Of a stretch of DNA of 13,372 nucleotides, positions 1 to 7,995 are shown piece by piece. The translations under genes and the position numbers were made by a program. The notes beneath the pieces are model-generated. The model saw nothing but the letters and a program-made list of their open reading frames with translations. It was not told where the DNA came from and made no database searches. Numbering within the stretch: the first letter of the stretch is position 1; every line of letters starts with the position of its first letter. This stretch comes from a bacterium. GTDB taxonomy: Bacteria; UBA9089; UBA9088; JAGUXG01. The DNA is taken from positions 1-13,372 of the forward strand of contig JASEHO010000033.1 of the NCBI GenBank assembly GCA_030018505.1, written 5' to 3'.

Positions 1-3000
1 CGGAAAACCTGGTATGGGGGATATACTCTAAAATCCTCCAGGTCCACCACCACCAGCTTATTATCCTTATCTTTGCTTACCTTTATCTGATATATCCCTG
101 GTGTAAGTTCATCTATCTTATATTTACCATTTGAAAAAGAAGAACAAGAGGCAATAACCCTTCCATCTTTGATCACCTCTATGGTTGCATTGGATATTGG
201 GTTATGCGACATGGAGTCAGTAATCTTTCCAAAGAGGGAGACTTTTAAAAGAAAAACTATCAGGGCTACTGATTCTCTTTTGGAATTGCCTGCATTGTCT
301 TTGGCAGTAATAATCAAGGTCTTTGTTCCATTTGGTACAGAATTGGGTATAGTGTAAGTGTAAGTATAAGTTCCATTACCTTCGTCAAACATTATCTGAT
401 CTGATGGACCATTGATGGAGGAAAGATCAATGGTAACAGAGCCAACTCCACTTAAGCTATCAACCACTTTGGCACTTATAGTTACTTGCTGACCTGGGTT
501 GACTATAGCTGGTATGACTTGGGAATTGGTGACAACAGGTGCGGTAGTATCTACTATTATCCCATCAGAATATCCTGTATCAGACCATAGCCCTGCACCA
601 TTTCTTGCCTTTACTGAGAAGTAGTAAGTTTCTCCATCAGTAAGATTCAAACCGGTTTTTGTTACACCAGTGACATTTCCAAGAGAGGTCCAGTTTACTA
701 CATCAATGCCACCTTTAGTGGTTCCAATGGCATACAAGTATTCTGCAATCCCTGATTCTGGATCAGACGATGACCAGGTAGCATGAAGTTGGGTATTATC
801 ATTAGTACCTACTCCATCATCTGTCACTACTGGCACAGTTGGAGGAGTAATATCCTTCTTTTCTAAAGAAAAGTTGATATTTGAAGTGATTTTTCCCATA
901 TCTACTTTAATATTACTTTTTTCACACGTCTTATAACCATAAACCTCTACCTTCATATCATAGGTTCCAGAAAGCAGATGCAAAAGTTTATAAATGCCTT
1001 CTTCAGAGGTATAAGTAATATCTTTTACATCTCCATTCTGCAGTGCCTTTACCATAGCATTAGGGATAAGTGTTTCTCCATCCTTCTCAGTCACCTTCCC
1101 ATGGATTCCTCCTAAAAAATAGGCATTCAACTTGCCATAACCCCAGATGTTAAAATCTGGGACAGTGCCTGTGAAACTATCGCGTCTTGCCAGGTTTTTC
1201 AGTATATTCTTATACTCCTGATGTGAGAGATTGGGCATTGCCTGCAACATCAAGGCTACCACGCCTGCAACATGTGGTGCAGCCATACTTGTTCCTTGCA
1301 TTATTCTATGTTTTCCATCCTCTACAATCCTATCTGAAGGTGGAGATGAATCAGCAGATAAAGCTGATGCTATTCCAAAACCTGGAGCAACAATCTCTGG
1401 TTTCCAATCTCCATCTCTGGTAGGACCAACGCTGCTGAACGGAGCAATATTTCCGATTCCAGGATACGAGGAGTAAGACCGTAGGTTACCGTTGGAATCT
1501 ATCCACGAACCCTTTGTGCAGTATGCGCCTACGGTAATCGCATTATCTGCTGTGCCTGGGATGCTAATCAATTTTGATCGGGTAAAGCTTTTCTCTGTGA
1601 ATGAGGCTCGCTGTCCGCCTAAGTTACTTCTATATATCCAGATGTCATAATCTCCGAAGGTGATATTATTCCCTGTTACGGCAATACTCCATTCTCCGGT
1701 TCTTGGAGGATAGTTTTGTCCTTGCCAATCAAAATCGAATAGATAGATTATACATCTGTGATCAGAGTTGTTTGGATCAGGTCCGCCTGGTGAGTTCTCA
1801 ATCTGAATGGCTCCATCAATAGTCGGAACTACATTGATTGGCTGTCCTGTGGTTCTGCTAAAACTTGCACCCCTTGGCGAGGTGACCGTCACCGTAATTG
1901 TATCCATCCCTTTATACCACATATCAAAGGCAACATAATCATAATCATTTGGCCAGGGGCTGTAAACAGGTATATTGAAGGTGTTCGTCCCAGTATTACC
2001 AGTAGAAACTTTTCCCTCTGCATGGATACGGTCATTTCCATTATTGCCAGCTGCAACCACTACCTGACCTCCGTTATAGACCATAAAATCTATAGCCTTC
2101 TCTACAGGGTCTGTTCCATCATGGGCTCCAAAATGCCACCCAAGGCTCAGGTTTATGACAAACTTCTTTCCCAGATACCCAGCCTTTGACTCAATATACT
2201 TTAATGCATCCAAAAGGGCTGTTGGGCTACCTCTGGTTCTTCCGGCATCATTAAAGTGTTTCACTATGATCATATCTGCCTTTGGAGCCATACCAACATA
2301 CCTATAAGGGCTATATCCATTCCCTGAGGCAGAGCCATCACCTGCGGCAATCCCGGCCACATGGGTTCCATGGCCATGACCGTCCCTCTGCGTGCACCTT
2401 CCTGAATTTATATCATCCTTTGTCCATTCGGTTCCGTAGTTATAAGGATGTGGAGGATTTCCAGAATCATCTATTTGATTCCAGATATAGAGTATCCTCG
2501 ATTTTCCATCCTCATCCTTGAAATCGTCATGGTTTATATCTATTCCTGTATCGACTATCCCCACAATCACCCCTTCCCCATCATAACTTTTCCAGTCTGG
2601 CACATAATTTGGAGGTGCCTGAACCAGATTGACCCTTGTCTCATAATAACTCCTATCTAAACACAACTGATATTTAGGTGAGATGGATACACTCTTGACA
2701 CAGGAAAGCTTCACTATCTCTGGAAGCAGACTCAGAGGCACACTTGCTGAGGTGATCGATGTTGTCCCATCAGTTATTGGAGGATATGGACTCACCCCAA
2801 TTGATCTTATCTCCTCTGTTCCCTCATCTCCTCCTGTATAAACTATAAGGACACCTGCTATTATTTCGTCATCTTTGGTCCAAATATTCAAAAGGTCTGT
2901 GATATAGGTATTCGGCTGTTCTACTAAACCTTTCAACTTTTCTTTCTTATATCCAATCAGTGTCCTGAGGGGATGGTCAAGTTTATTTGATTTCTCAACA

Positions 3001-3656
3001 ACCTGATAAAGTGGAAGGATGTCTGAGCTTATTTGAAACCTGGTTTCATCTGCTGAGGCTGTCTTGGATATTGATTGAGATGTAGATTGAATAATGGGTA
3101 GTCCACCAACAATCTCAAAAATACATTTTGACTCAGGAACACCTTGAAAGAGTTTGACAAACCTTAATTTCAGAATTTCAATAATGCGTTCATCTAAAGG
3201 AAGAGTGAGTGAATAAAGGTTCTCTTCACCTTGAATTTTTGATATCCCTTTTACTCCTTTATCTTCTAATATCTTTTTTTCTTCTTCTGTTAAGGGGTAG
3301 GTAGTGATAAGTTGAACCTTACTTTCTCCTATTTCACTAAGTTCACCTTCCCATATACTTCCTGGTATTTCTTCTATCAGCCCACGCTCATCAATAATAA
3401 GAACCCATCCATACATAAGGACCTGTCTCAAATTACCCTTCCATAGGTCATGAAAATACCCTATTATCCCGTCTGTTTCGCTACCAGCAGGTTCTATCTC
3501 CGGTTCATAGATCTTATGATCCAGTCCTGCTTCGACAATCTTGTTCCATAATGGACGGGGTTTCAAAATATACTCTGCACCCAATACACCATACCCTGAG
3601 ACTGAGCCTATCAGCACTCCTCCTATCACCAATCCCAAAAATAATATTTTCTTCAT
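1..3656 (-). CDS. Secreted CspA/CspB-like subtilisin-family (S8) serine protease with jelly-roll insert and C-terminal beta domains (partial, cut by window edge)
   Basis: An open frame runs from ATG (3656-3654) through 1218 codons to the left edge with no stop, so the C-terminus is missing. Residues 1-27 form a signal peptide (MKKILFLGLVIGG, then VLGA before EY). A long pro-region follows. Its second part (about 270-345) looks like a subtilase propeptide, and an earlier stretch (about 95-165) may be a second propeptide-like fold (inference). The S8 triad is D369 (VDTGID), H429 (DGHGHGTHVAG) and S790 (GTSMAAPHVAG), with oxyanion N538 (AAGNNG). N538 and S790 are 252 residues apart instead of the usual 60-70. 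The excess (about 549-689) is a beta-rich insert like the jelly roll of clostridial CspB, and the D-to-H segment also matches that subfamily. After the protease come a carboxypeptidase regulatory-like domain (about 848-930), an Fn3 domain (about 935-1025), an Ig-like domain (about 1040-1130) and a second regulatory-like domain running into the edge. It is probably exported and surface-bound. It is transcribed divergently from the next protease gene. Confidence 0.93.
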   Translation of the reverse strand, partial: MKKILFLGLVIGGVLIGSVSGYGVLGAEYILKPRPLWNKIVEAGLDHKIYEPEIEPAGSETDGIIGYFHDLWKGNLRQVLMYGWVLIIDERGLIEEIPGSIWEGELSEIGESKVQLITTYPLTEEEKKILEDKGVKGISKIQGEENLYSLTLPLDERIIEILKLRFVKLFQGVPESKCIFEIVGGLPIIQSTSQSISKTASADETRFQISSDILPLYQVVEKSNKLDHPLRTLIGYKKEKLKGLVEQPNTYITDLLNIWTKDDEIIAGVLIVYTGGDEGTEEIRSIGVSPYPPITDGTTSITSASVPLSLLPEIVKLSCVKSVSISPKYQLCLDRSYYETRVNLVQAPPNYVPDWKSYDGEGVIVGIVDTGIDINHDDFKDEDGKSRILYIWNQIDDSGNPPHPYNYGTEWTKDDINSGRCTQRDGHGHGTHVAGIAAGDGSASGNGYSPYRYVGMAPKADMIIVKHFNDAGRTRGSPTALLDALKYIESKAGYLGKKFVINLSLGWHFGAHDGTDPVEKAIDFMVYNGGQVVVAAGNNGNDRIHAEGKVSTGNTGTNTFNIPVYSPWPNDYDYVAFDMWYKGMDTITVTVTSPRGASFSRTTGQPINVVPTIDGAIQIENSPGGPDPNNSDHRCIIYLFDFDWQGQNYPPRTGEWSIAVTGNNITFGDYDIWIYRSNLGGQRASFTEKSFTRSKLISIPGTADNAITVGAYCTKGSWIDSNGNLRSYSSYPGIGNIAPFSSVGPTRDGDWKPEIVAPGFGIASALSADSSPPSDRIVEDGKHRIMQGTSMAAPHVAGVVALMLQAMPNLSHQEYKNILKNLARRDSFTGTVPDFNIWGYGKLNAYFLGGIHGKVTEKDGETLIPNAMVKALQNGDVKDITYTSEEGIYKLLHLLSGTYDMKVEVYGYKTCEKSNIKVDMGKITSNINFSLEKKDITPPTVPVVTDDGVGTNDNTQLHATWSSSDPESGIAEYLYAIGTTKGGIDVVNWTSLGNVTGVTKTGLNLTDGETYYFSVKARNGAGLWSDTGYSDGIIVDTTAPVVTNSQVIPAIVNPGQQVTISAKVVDSLSGVGSVTIDLSSINGPSDQIMFDEGNGTYTYTYTIPNSVPNGTKTLIITAKDNAGNSKRESVALIVFLLKVSLFGKITDSMSHNPISNATIEVIKDGRVIASCSSFSNGKYKIDELTPGIYQIKVSKDKDNKLVVVDLEDFRVYPPYQVF

Positions 3657-3657
3657 C

Positions 3658-3759
3658 TCAAGTTGCACCTCCTCTTTCAAGACAAAAATGTCCTGACTCT
3701 TTGCCAGGCCATCTCTTTATCTTTTTCTCTTGTTTAATTGAAAAATTCATCTTCATCAT
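3658..3759 (-). other. Possible 33-codon upstream ORF in the subtilase leader
   Basis: On the minus strand an ORF opens with ATG at 3759-3757, about 2 nt after the expected transcription start. It runs 33 codons and stops with TGA at 3660-3658, two nt before the subtilase ATG. It reads through the ribosome binding site of the main gene. The peptide is short and basic (begins MMKMNFSIKQEKK) and resembles nothing I recognise. It could be a chance ORF. The near-leaderless start and the stop adjacent to the main start are the only reasons to list it. Confidence 0.18.
3667..3674 (-). promoter_or_regulatory. Ribosome binding site of the minus-strand subtilase
   Basis: On the minus strand GAGGAGGT lies 10 nt before the ATG at 3656. 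It is a strong Shine-Dalgarno match and supports that start, which also gives a clean signal peptide. Confidence 0.7.
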
Positions 3760-3767
3760 TTTGCTAT

Positions 3768-3795
3768 TTTATATTACCCCCCCATCTTTTGTCAA
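3768..3795 (-). promoter_or_regulatory. Predicted sigma-70 promoter of the minus-strand subtilase
   Basis: Read on the minus strand, a perfect -35 TTGACA (3795-3790) is followed after 16 nt by TATAAA (3773-3768; 5 of 6 matches to the -10 consensus). The spacer contains a run of seven G. Transcription would begin near 3761 and give a leader of about 105 nt. It sits in the shared region upstream of the divergent plus-strand protease, so the two genes may be co-regulated. Confidence 0.65.
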
Positions 3796-3806
3796 AATAT
3801 TTTTTT

Positions 3807-3856
3807 GGTAAAATCCTAAAGTTTTTCTTGATAAAAGAGGGGATTTTCGGTAAAAT
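3807..3856 (+). repeat. Direct repeat GGTAAAAT, two copies 42 bp apart, before the S8-C11 protease gene
   Basis: GGTAAAAT occurs at 3807-3814 and 3849-3856, each preceded by a T-rich stretch and followed by pyrimidines then TA. The 42-bp offset is about four helical turns, so a regulator could bind both on one face, or one copy could be part of a -10 region. No convincing -35/-10 pair for the plus-strand gene is visible: TTGTCA at 3789-3794 is only 14 nt from TAAAAT. The biological role is unproven. Confidence 0.3.
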
Positions 3857-3862
3857 TTATGG

Positions 3863-6289
3863 GTGTTAAGAAGGATAGCTATCTTACTTTTATTATCCCT
3901 GCCTGCTTTTTCTCTTTATAAAGAAGAAGAGGTGTTAGTTAAGTTTAGAAATGGTGTATCTCCTGCAAGCATCAAAAGCAAGGCGACAAATATCCTCTCT
4001 ATAGAGCCTCTCTTTGAGACAACCTACAAAATTAGCTTTTCCAAAAGCAGTGTAGAGGAAATGATTAAAACCCTCCAGAGTAATCCTGATATTATTTATG
4101 CAGAGCCGAATTATATCAGGCATATCTGCGGCACACCCAATGACACTTATTTTGGTAATCAATGGGGGCTGCCCAAGATTCAGGCACCATCAGCCTGGGA
4201 TATAGAGAAGGGAACAGAGACTGTCATCATTGCCATAACAGATACAGGAATAGACTATAATCACGAGGATTTGAAGGATAAGGTGATTGGAAGCTCCAGT
4301 TTTGTTATCGCAGAGCCTGACCCTATGGATGGCCATGGACACGGCACTCATGTGGCTGGAATAGCAGCAGCCTCTACAAATAATGGCACAGGGACTGCAG
4401 GTGTTGCCTGGAATTGTAAAATATTGGCTATAAAGGTGCTTAATAAAAAGGGAGAGGGGGATGATGCGGGTTGTGCAAATGGAATAAGGTATGCCGCAGA
4501 TAATGGGACAAGGGTTATCAATATGAGCTGGGGAGGTAAAACACCACCTGCTTTAACACTAAAAGGTGCTTGTAATTATGCCTATGGCAAAGGTTGTCTC
4601 CTTGTTGCTGCAGCAGGAAACGATGGCAGTACCAATATGTTCTATCCTGCAGGTTATGAGAATGTTTTTTCAGTAGCTGCTACTAATTCCAATGATAAGA
4701 AGGCCTGGTTTTCAAACTATGGTACATGGGTAGATGTCTTTGCACCAGGTCAAAATATATACAGCACAACCCGGAACAATAGCTATGGCTATATGGACGG
4801 CACATCTATGGCCACGCCTTTTGTCTCTGGACTGACTGGATTACTTTTCTCTAAATATTCAACCTCTACAAACATAGGGATAGCTCAAACAATCAAAGAG
4901 ACAGCAGATGTTGTTAATGGATTAAAAAGGATTAACTGTTATAATGCGTTACAAGCCATACCCCAGAACCCAGAGACAAAGAGATGGACATTCATCGTCT
5001 ATCTTGATGGGGACAATGATTTAGAACCCGATGCCATAAATGATTTCTTAGAAATGGCTCAAGTTGGCTCAACAGATAAGGTAAATATTGTTGTCCAGTT
5101 TGACCGCATACCAGGTTATGATTCAAGATATGGAAATTGGACGAATACAAAAAGGTTTTATATCACTAAGAATATGACCCCTATCTCAGGCAGTGCTACT
5201 ATGGATATAGGAGAGGCAAATATGGGGGGCACACAGACGCTTATTGACTTTGTTGAGTGGACAAAGTCTTTTTATCCTGCAGAGCATTATGGCTTAATCT
5301 TCTGGAATCACGGCAGTGGATGGAGAGCATCAGAGAAAAGGCAAAAGACCAAGGCTGTCTGCGAAGATGTCACATCCGAAGACTGTCTCTATATGAAAGA
5401 GGTCTCCTCTGCCTTATCGCAAGTTGGCAAAATAGATTTGATTGGCTTTGATGCCTGTTTTATGGCTATGACAGAGGTAGCCTATGAGATTAAAGACTTT
5501 GGAGATGTTATGGTTGGTTCAGAGGAGACAGAACCTGCTAATGGTTGGCCTTATAACACGATCCTGGCTGACCTTATTGGCTCTCCAACAATGACCGCAA
5601 GAAACTTGGGCAGAATAATTGTGGAGAAATATGGTCAATTCTATCTTGGACAGAGCAACATCACCCAATCTGCCATAGACCTCCTGCTAATGGATAGTTT
5701 CACCCAGTCTATTGACTTAATGATAGACAATATCTGGGGCAAATGGGATGAGATAGGCCGAAAGAGAGACCTCACAGGCTCTGTTTCTGTTTCCTATGCT
5801 GATATATTCCACTTTAGCCAGTTGATGGCTGCAACCTTGACAGTAAATCCTATTATTTCTAATCACCATAGTAGTAACCACCCAAACCTTCAGGGTCTTA
5901 CCATATATTTCCCAAAAACTGATGATGATAGCGAGTATGACTTTTATACCGCATATAATATCAGCTTTCCTGCTCATTCGAACTGGGATGAGTTCTTGAA
6001 CGACTTCTTAACTAAAGCCACAGTCACAGTCAAGAATAAAAGAATAATTGTCTATCCAAACCCCTACAACCCAAACAAGGGTCATAAAAAGATAACCTTT
6101 AATGCCTTGCCCAAAGATAGCCATGTCAAAATCTATAACATTGCTGGAGAATTAGTAAAGGAACTTATTGAGAAAGAGAGAGAGGCTATCTGGGAAGATC
6201 CAGAAACCCTTGCCTCAGGCATTTATATCTATCTCATCCAGGGCCCAGGAGGCATACGGCATATAGGCAAGATTGGGATTGTGAAATAA
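3863..6289 (+). CDS. Secreted dual protease: subtilisin (S8) fused to clostripain (C11), with C-terminal FlgD/type A sorting-like domain
   Basis: This 808-residue exported protein carries two unrelated peptidase domains. Residues 1-18 are a signal peptide. Residues 23-86 resemble the fervidolysin/I9-like propeptide (VLVKFRNG ... YAEPNY). The S8 domain (about 100-365) has D127 (ITDTGID), H160 (GHGHGTHVAG), oxyanion N253 (AAGNDG) and S315 (DGTSMATP). Residues 373-715 match the C11 clostripain family, opening with WTFIVYLDGDNDLE and placing the catalytic His at H483 (WNHGSGW) and Cys at C532 (FDACFMAMTE). Residues 727-808 form a FlgD Ig-like/type A sorting-type domain (YPNPYNP, YNIAGELV, GIYIYLI, KIGIVK). 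The start is GTG at 3863: an in-frame TAA at 3851 leaves no ATG upstream, and the best purine-rich site (around 3835-3842) is too far away. An ATG at 3859 is in another frame and ends after 20 codons. One G fewer in the GGG at 3861-3863 would join it to this frame. The next gene starts 2 nt after the stop. Confidence 0.92.
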   Translation: MLRRIAILLLLSLPAFSLYKEEEVLVKFRNGVSPASIKSKATNILSIEPLFETTYKISFSKSSVEEMIKTLQSNPDIIYAEPNYIRHICGTPNDTYFGNQWGLPKIQAPSAWDIEKGTETVIIAITDTGIDYNHEDLKDKVIGSSSFVIAEPDPMDGHGHGTHVAGIAAASTNNGTGTAGVAWNCKILAIKVLNKKGEGDDAGCANGIRYAADNGTRVINMSWGGKTPPALTLKGACNYAYGKGCLLVAAAGNDGSTNMFYPAGYENVFSVAATNSNDKKAWFSNYGTWVDVFAPGQNIYSTTRNNSYGYMDGTSMATPFVSGLTGLLFSKYSTSTNIGIAQTIKETADVVNGLKRINCYNALQAIPQNPETKRWTFIVYLDGDNDLEPDAINDFLEMAQVGSTDKVNIVVQFDRIPGYDSRYGNWTNTKRFYITKNMTPISGSATMDIGEANMGGTQTLIDFVEWTKSFYPAEHYGLIFWNHGSGWRASEKRQKTKAVCEDVTSEDCLYMKEVSSALSQVGKIDLIGFDACFMAMTEVAYEIKDFGDVMVGSEETEPANGWPYNTILADLIGSPTMTARNLGRIIVEKYGQFYLGQSNITQSAIDLLLMDSFTQSIDLMIDNIWGKWDEIGRKRDLTGSVSVSYADIFHFSQLMAATLTVNPIISNHHSSNHPNLQGLTIYFPKTDDDSEYDFYTAYNISFPAHSNWDEFLNDFLTKATVTVKNKRIIVYPNPYNPNKGHKKITFNALPKDSHVKIYNIAGELVKELIEKEREAIWEDPETLASGIYIYLIQGPGGIRHIGKIGIVK

Positions 6290-6291
6290 GC

Positions 6292-7821
6292 ATGCGAAAT
6301 ATTGAAGGCTTCACAAAATTTCTGCTTCTTTTGGCTATATTCATCCGACCCCTTTTCTGTGGAATGGCAGAGCCTTCATCCAATTGGCTAATCCTCATCA
6401 TCCTCTCATTGGCGCTTGGAGTTCATCTTATAAAAAGGCAGGTGGCTTTTTCAACTCCTCTTGACAAGCCTTTATCTTTCTTCTGCCTCTCCATTCTTAT
6501 CAGCCTTGTTCTTTCAAAAGGCAAGGGTTTTGAGATAGCCTCTCAGTTTTTGGCATGCTTTCTTATCTTTTGTCTTGTCATCAATTGCCAACCAAAAGAG
6601 AGGACAATAAGGGTTGTTCTGCTATTTTCTGGCATTTTGGTAAGCCTCTATGCTGTTTATCAAAAATTTTGGGGTCTTTCTGAAACACGAGCATTTATTG
6701 AGATGTATCAGCTTGGAGATCAGTTTTTAGGTAGGTCTGGCTCAGATAGAGTCTTTTCCACATTTATGTATCCCAATAGTTTAGCTGGTTACCTTGTTTT
6801 GATTCTTCCCCTTTCTATCTCAAAGAGAACCTGGCCCATTGCCCTTATCTATCTATACGCACTATATCTTTCTGGTTCAAGGGGAGGTCTTCTCTCCTTT
6901 TGCTGCGCTGTTACTCTCTTTCTTTGGATGAAGTCAAGGAGAGTGGCTTTGGTCTGGTCTATTATCTCTTTGGTTCTTTTTATTCATCTTCTTACCCCTA
7001 TTCCAGGCTCAGTCAAGGCAAGGTTTTCTTACTGGAAGACCTCTATTGCCATCATCAAAGAGCACCCCTTTGGCGTTGGACTCTCAAAATTTGGCAATTC
7101 ATACATTAAATACAAACCTGCTATGGCAGAAGAGACAAGAAATGCTCATAATGGCTTCTTGCAGGTCGGGGTTGAAGCTGGGGTCTTTGGCCTTTTCTCT
7201 TATCTTTGGCTTACCCTCTGTTTCCTGCAAAAGGGATGGAAGATAGTCAGGGAAAGGGATGAACTCCTGCCATACTACCTTGGTGGGTTCTCTTTCTTTA
7301 TTCATTCGTCTCTTGACTTTGACCTCTATATCCCTGGAATCTCTTTCCTCTTGTTTTTATTTTTAGGAATGGTCTTTGGTTATGAAAAGAAGATGGTGAT
7401 AGCTTCAAGGTTTTCTCTCCTCTCAACCATTCTCCTCATTCCATTCATATTTTACGCAAATCAGATGAGGTTATCTTCGGAATATATAGAAAAGGGATGG
7501 TCATCTCTCTTTGTGAGGGATTATGAAAAAGCCCTTCCATTATTTACGAAGGCAAGCAAACTCAATCCAGAAAATGGAGAAATTCTCTTTGAGCAAGGAA
7601 GGATTTGTGATAAGTTAGGAAGGAAAAAAGAGGCAGAAAGGCTCTATAGGGAAGCAATCATTAGGGAGCCAGATGTGGCAAGCTATCACTTTCAACTTGC
7701 CGTATCTCTTATCAAAAATAATGGCAACCAAAAGGAGATAATCCAGCACCTAAAGATTGCTTCCTGCCTGTATCCAACAAAGTCCATCTACAAGGTAGCA
7801 TTAGAAAGGCAGAGAGAGTAA
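6292..7821 (+). CDS. O-antigen ligase/polymerase-family (WaaL/Wzy_C) membrane protein with C-terminal TPRs
   Basis: This 509-residue polytopic protein has about ten hydrophobic segments between residues 8 and 390. Wzy_C/WaaL hallmarks are present. They include YPNSLAGYLVLILPL (160-174), the arginine motif LSGSRGGLL (193-201), and H286 in HNGFLQVGVEAGVFG, which fits the ligase pattern H[NSQ]-x9-GxxG exactly. In this family the His and Arg act in transferring or polymerising glycans from undecaprenyl-diphosphate carriers on the periplasmic face. Residues about 397-505 form two to three tetratricopeptide repeats, probably periplasmic. The ATG is 2 nt after the stop of the S8-C11 protease with no good Shine-Dalgarno site, so translation is probably coupled. 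Other members of this superfamily glycosylate proteins (PglL-type), and sequence alone does not separate these roles. Confidence 0.85.
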   Translation: MRNIEGFTKFLLLLAIFIRPLFCGMAEPSSNWLILIILSLALGVHLIKRQVAFSTPLDKPLSFFCLSILISLVLSKGKGFEIASQFLACFLIFCLVINCQPKERTIRVVLLFSGILVSLYAVYQKFWGLSETRAFIEMYQLGDQFLGRSGSDRVFSTFMYPNSLAGYLVLILPLSISKRTWPIALIYLYALYLSGSRGGLLSFCCAVTLFLWMKSRRVALVWSIISLVLFIHLLTPIPGSVKARFSYWKTSIAIIKEHPFGVGLSKFGNSYIKYKPAMAEETRNAHNGFLQVGVEAGVFGLFSYLWLTLCFLQKGWKIVRERDELLPYYLGGFSFFIHSSLDFDLYIPGISFLLFLFLGMVFGYEKKMVIASRFSLLSTILLIPFIFYANQMRLSSEYIEKGWSSLFVRDYEKALPLFTKASKLNPENGEILFEQGRICDKLGRKKEAERLYREAIIREPDVASYHFQLAVSLIKNNGNQKEIIQHLKIASCLYPTKSIYKVALERQRE

Positions 7822-7864
7822 TTCGAAGTAAGGGACAAGATAAAGAAAAACTACAGGTATCTAC

Positions 7865-7893
7865 CCACAAAGGGCACAGAGAAGACCGAGGAA
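7865..7893. repeat. Short periodic intergenic repeat, CACARAGRRG type (about 10-nt units)
   Basis: Three imperfect units of 9-10 nt follow one another, all variants of a purine-rich CACARAGRRG word (for example CACAGAGAAG at 7875-7884). Similar purine-rich 'CACAGAG' strings recur between genes in many environmental genomes. No ORF or terminator coincides. It lies 44 nt after the stop of the WaaL-like gene. Confidence 0.45.
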
Positions 7894-7901
7894 TAGTATT
7901 G

Positions 7902-7944
7902 ATTCGTGTCTAATTTTTCAAACATAGACACAAATTTCACGAAT
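7902..7944. repeat. Inverted copies of a TTCGTGTCTA-type repeat; possible hairpin
   Basis: ATTCGTG (7902-7908) is the exact reverse complement of CACGAAT (7938-7944). The shifted word GTGTCTA (7906-7912) is the reverse complement of TAGACAC (7925-7931). The segment is therefore two opposed copies of one repeat, able to fold in two alternative registers. No T-run follows, so it is not a classical terminator, although it lies downstream of the plus-strand unit and could act as a transcript end. Confidence 0.45.
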
Positions 7945-7995
7945 TATCTGAAAAAATCTGACACTAATTTATAAATAACATTCATTATCTCTCCC

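Noticed and set aside
1187..2660. Several 70-80-codon plus-strand ORFs opposite the minus-strand subtilase
   Set aside because: They are shadows of a continuous, motif-rich minus-strand frame and have no ribosome binding sites or domain features.
3789..3814. TTGTCA ... TAAAAT as the promoter of the plus-strand protease
   Set aside because: The spacing is only 14 nt, too short for a standard sigma-70 promoter, and the -35 overlaps the minus-strand box.
7902..7944. Intrinsic terminator after the WaaL-like gene
   Set aside because: The inverted repeat is AT-rich, overlaps itself in two registers and is not followed by a T-run.
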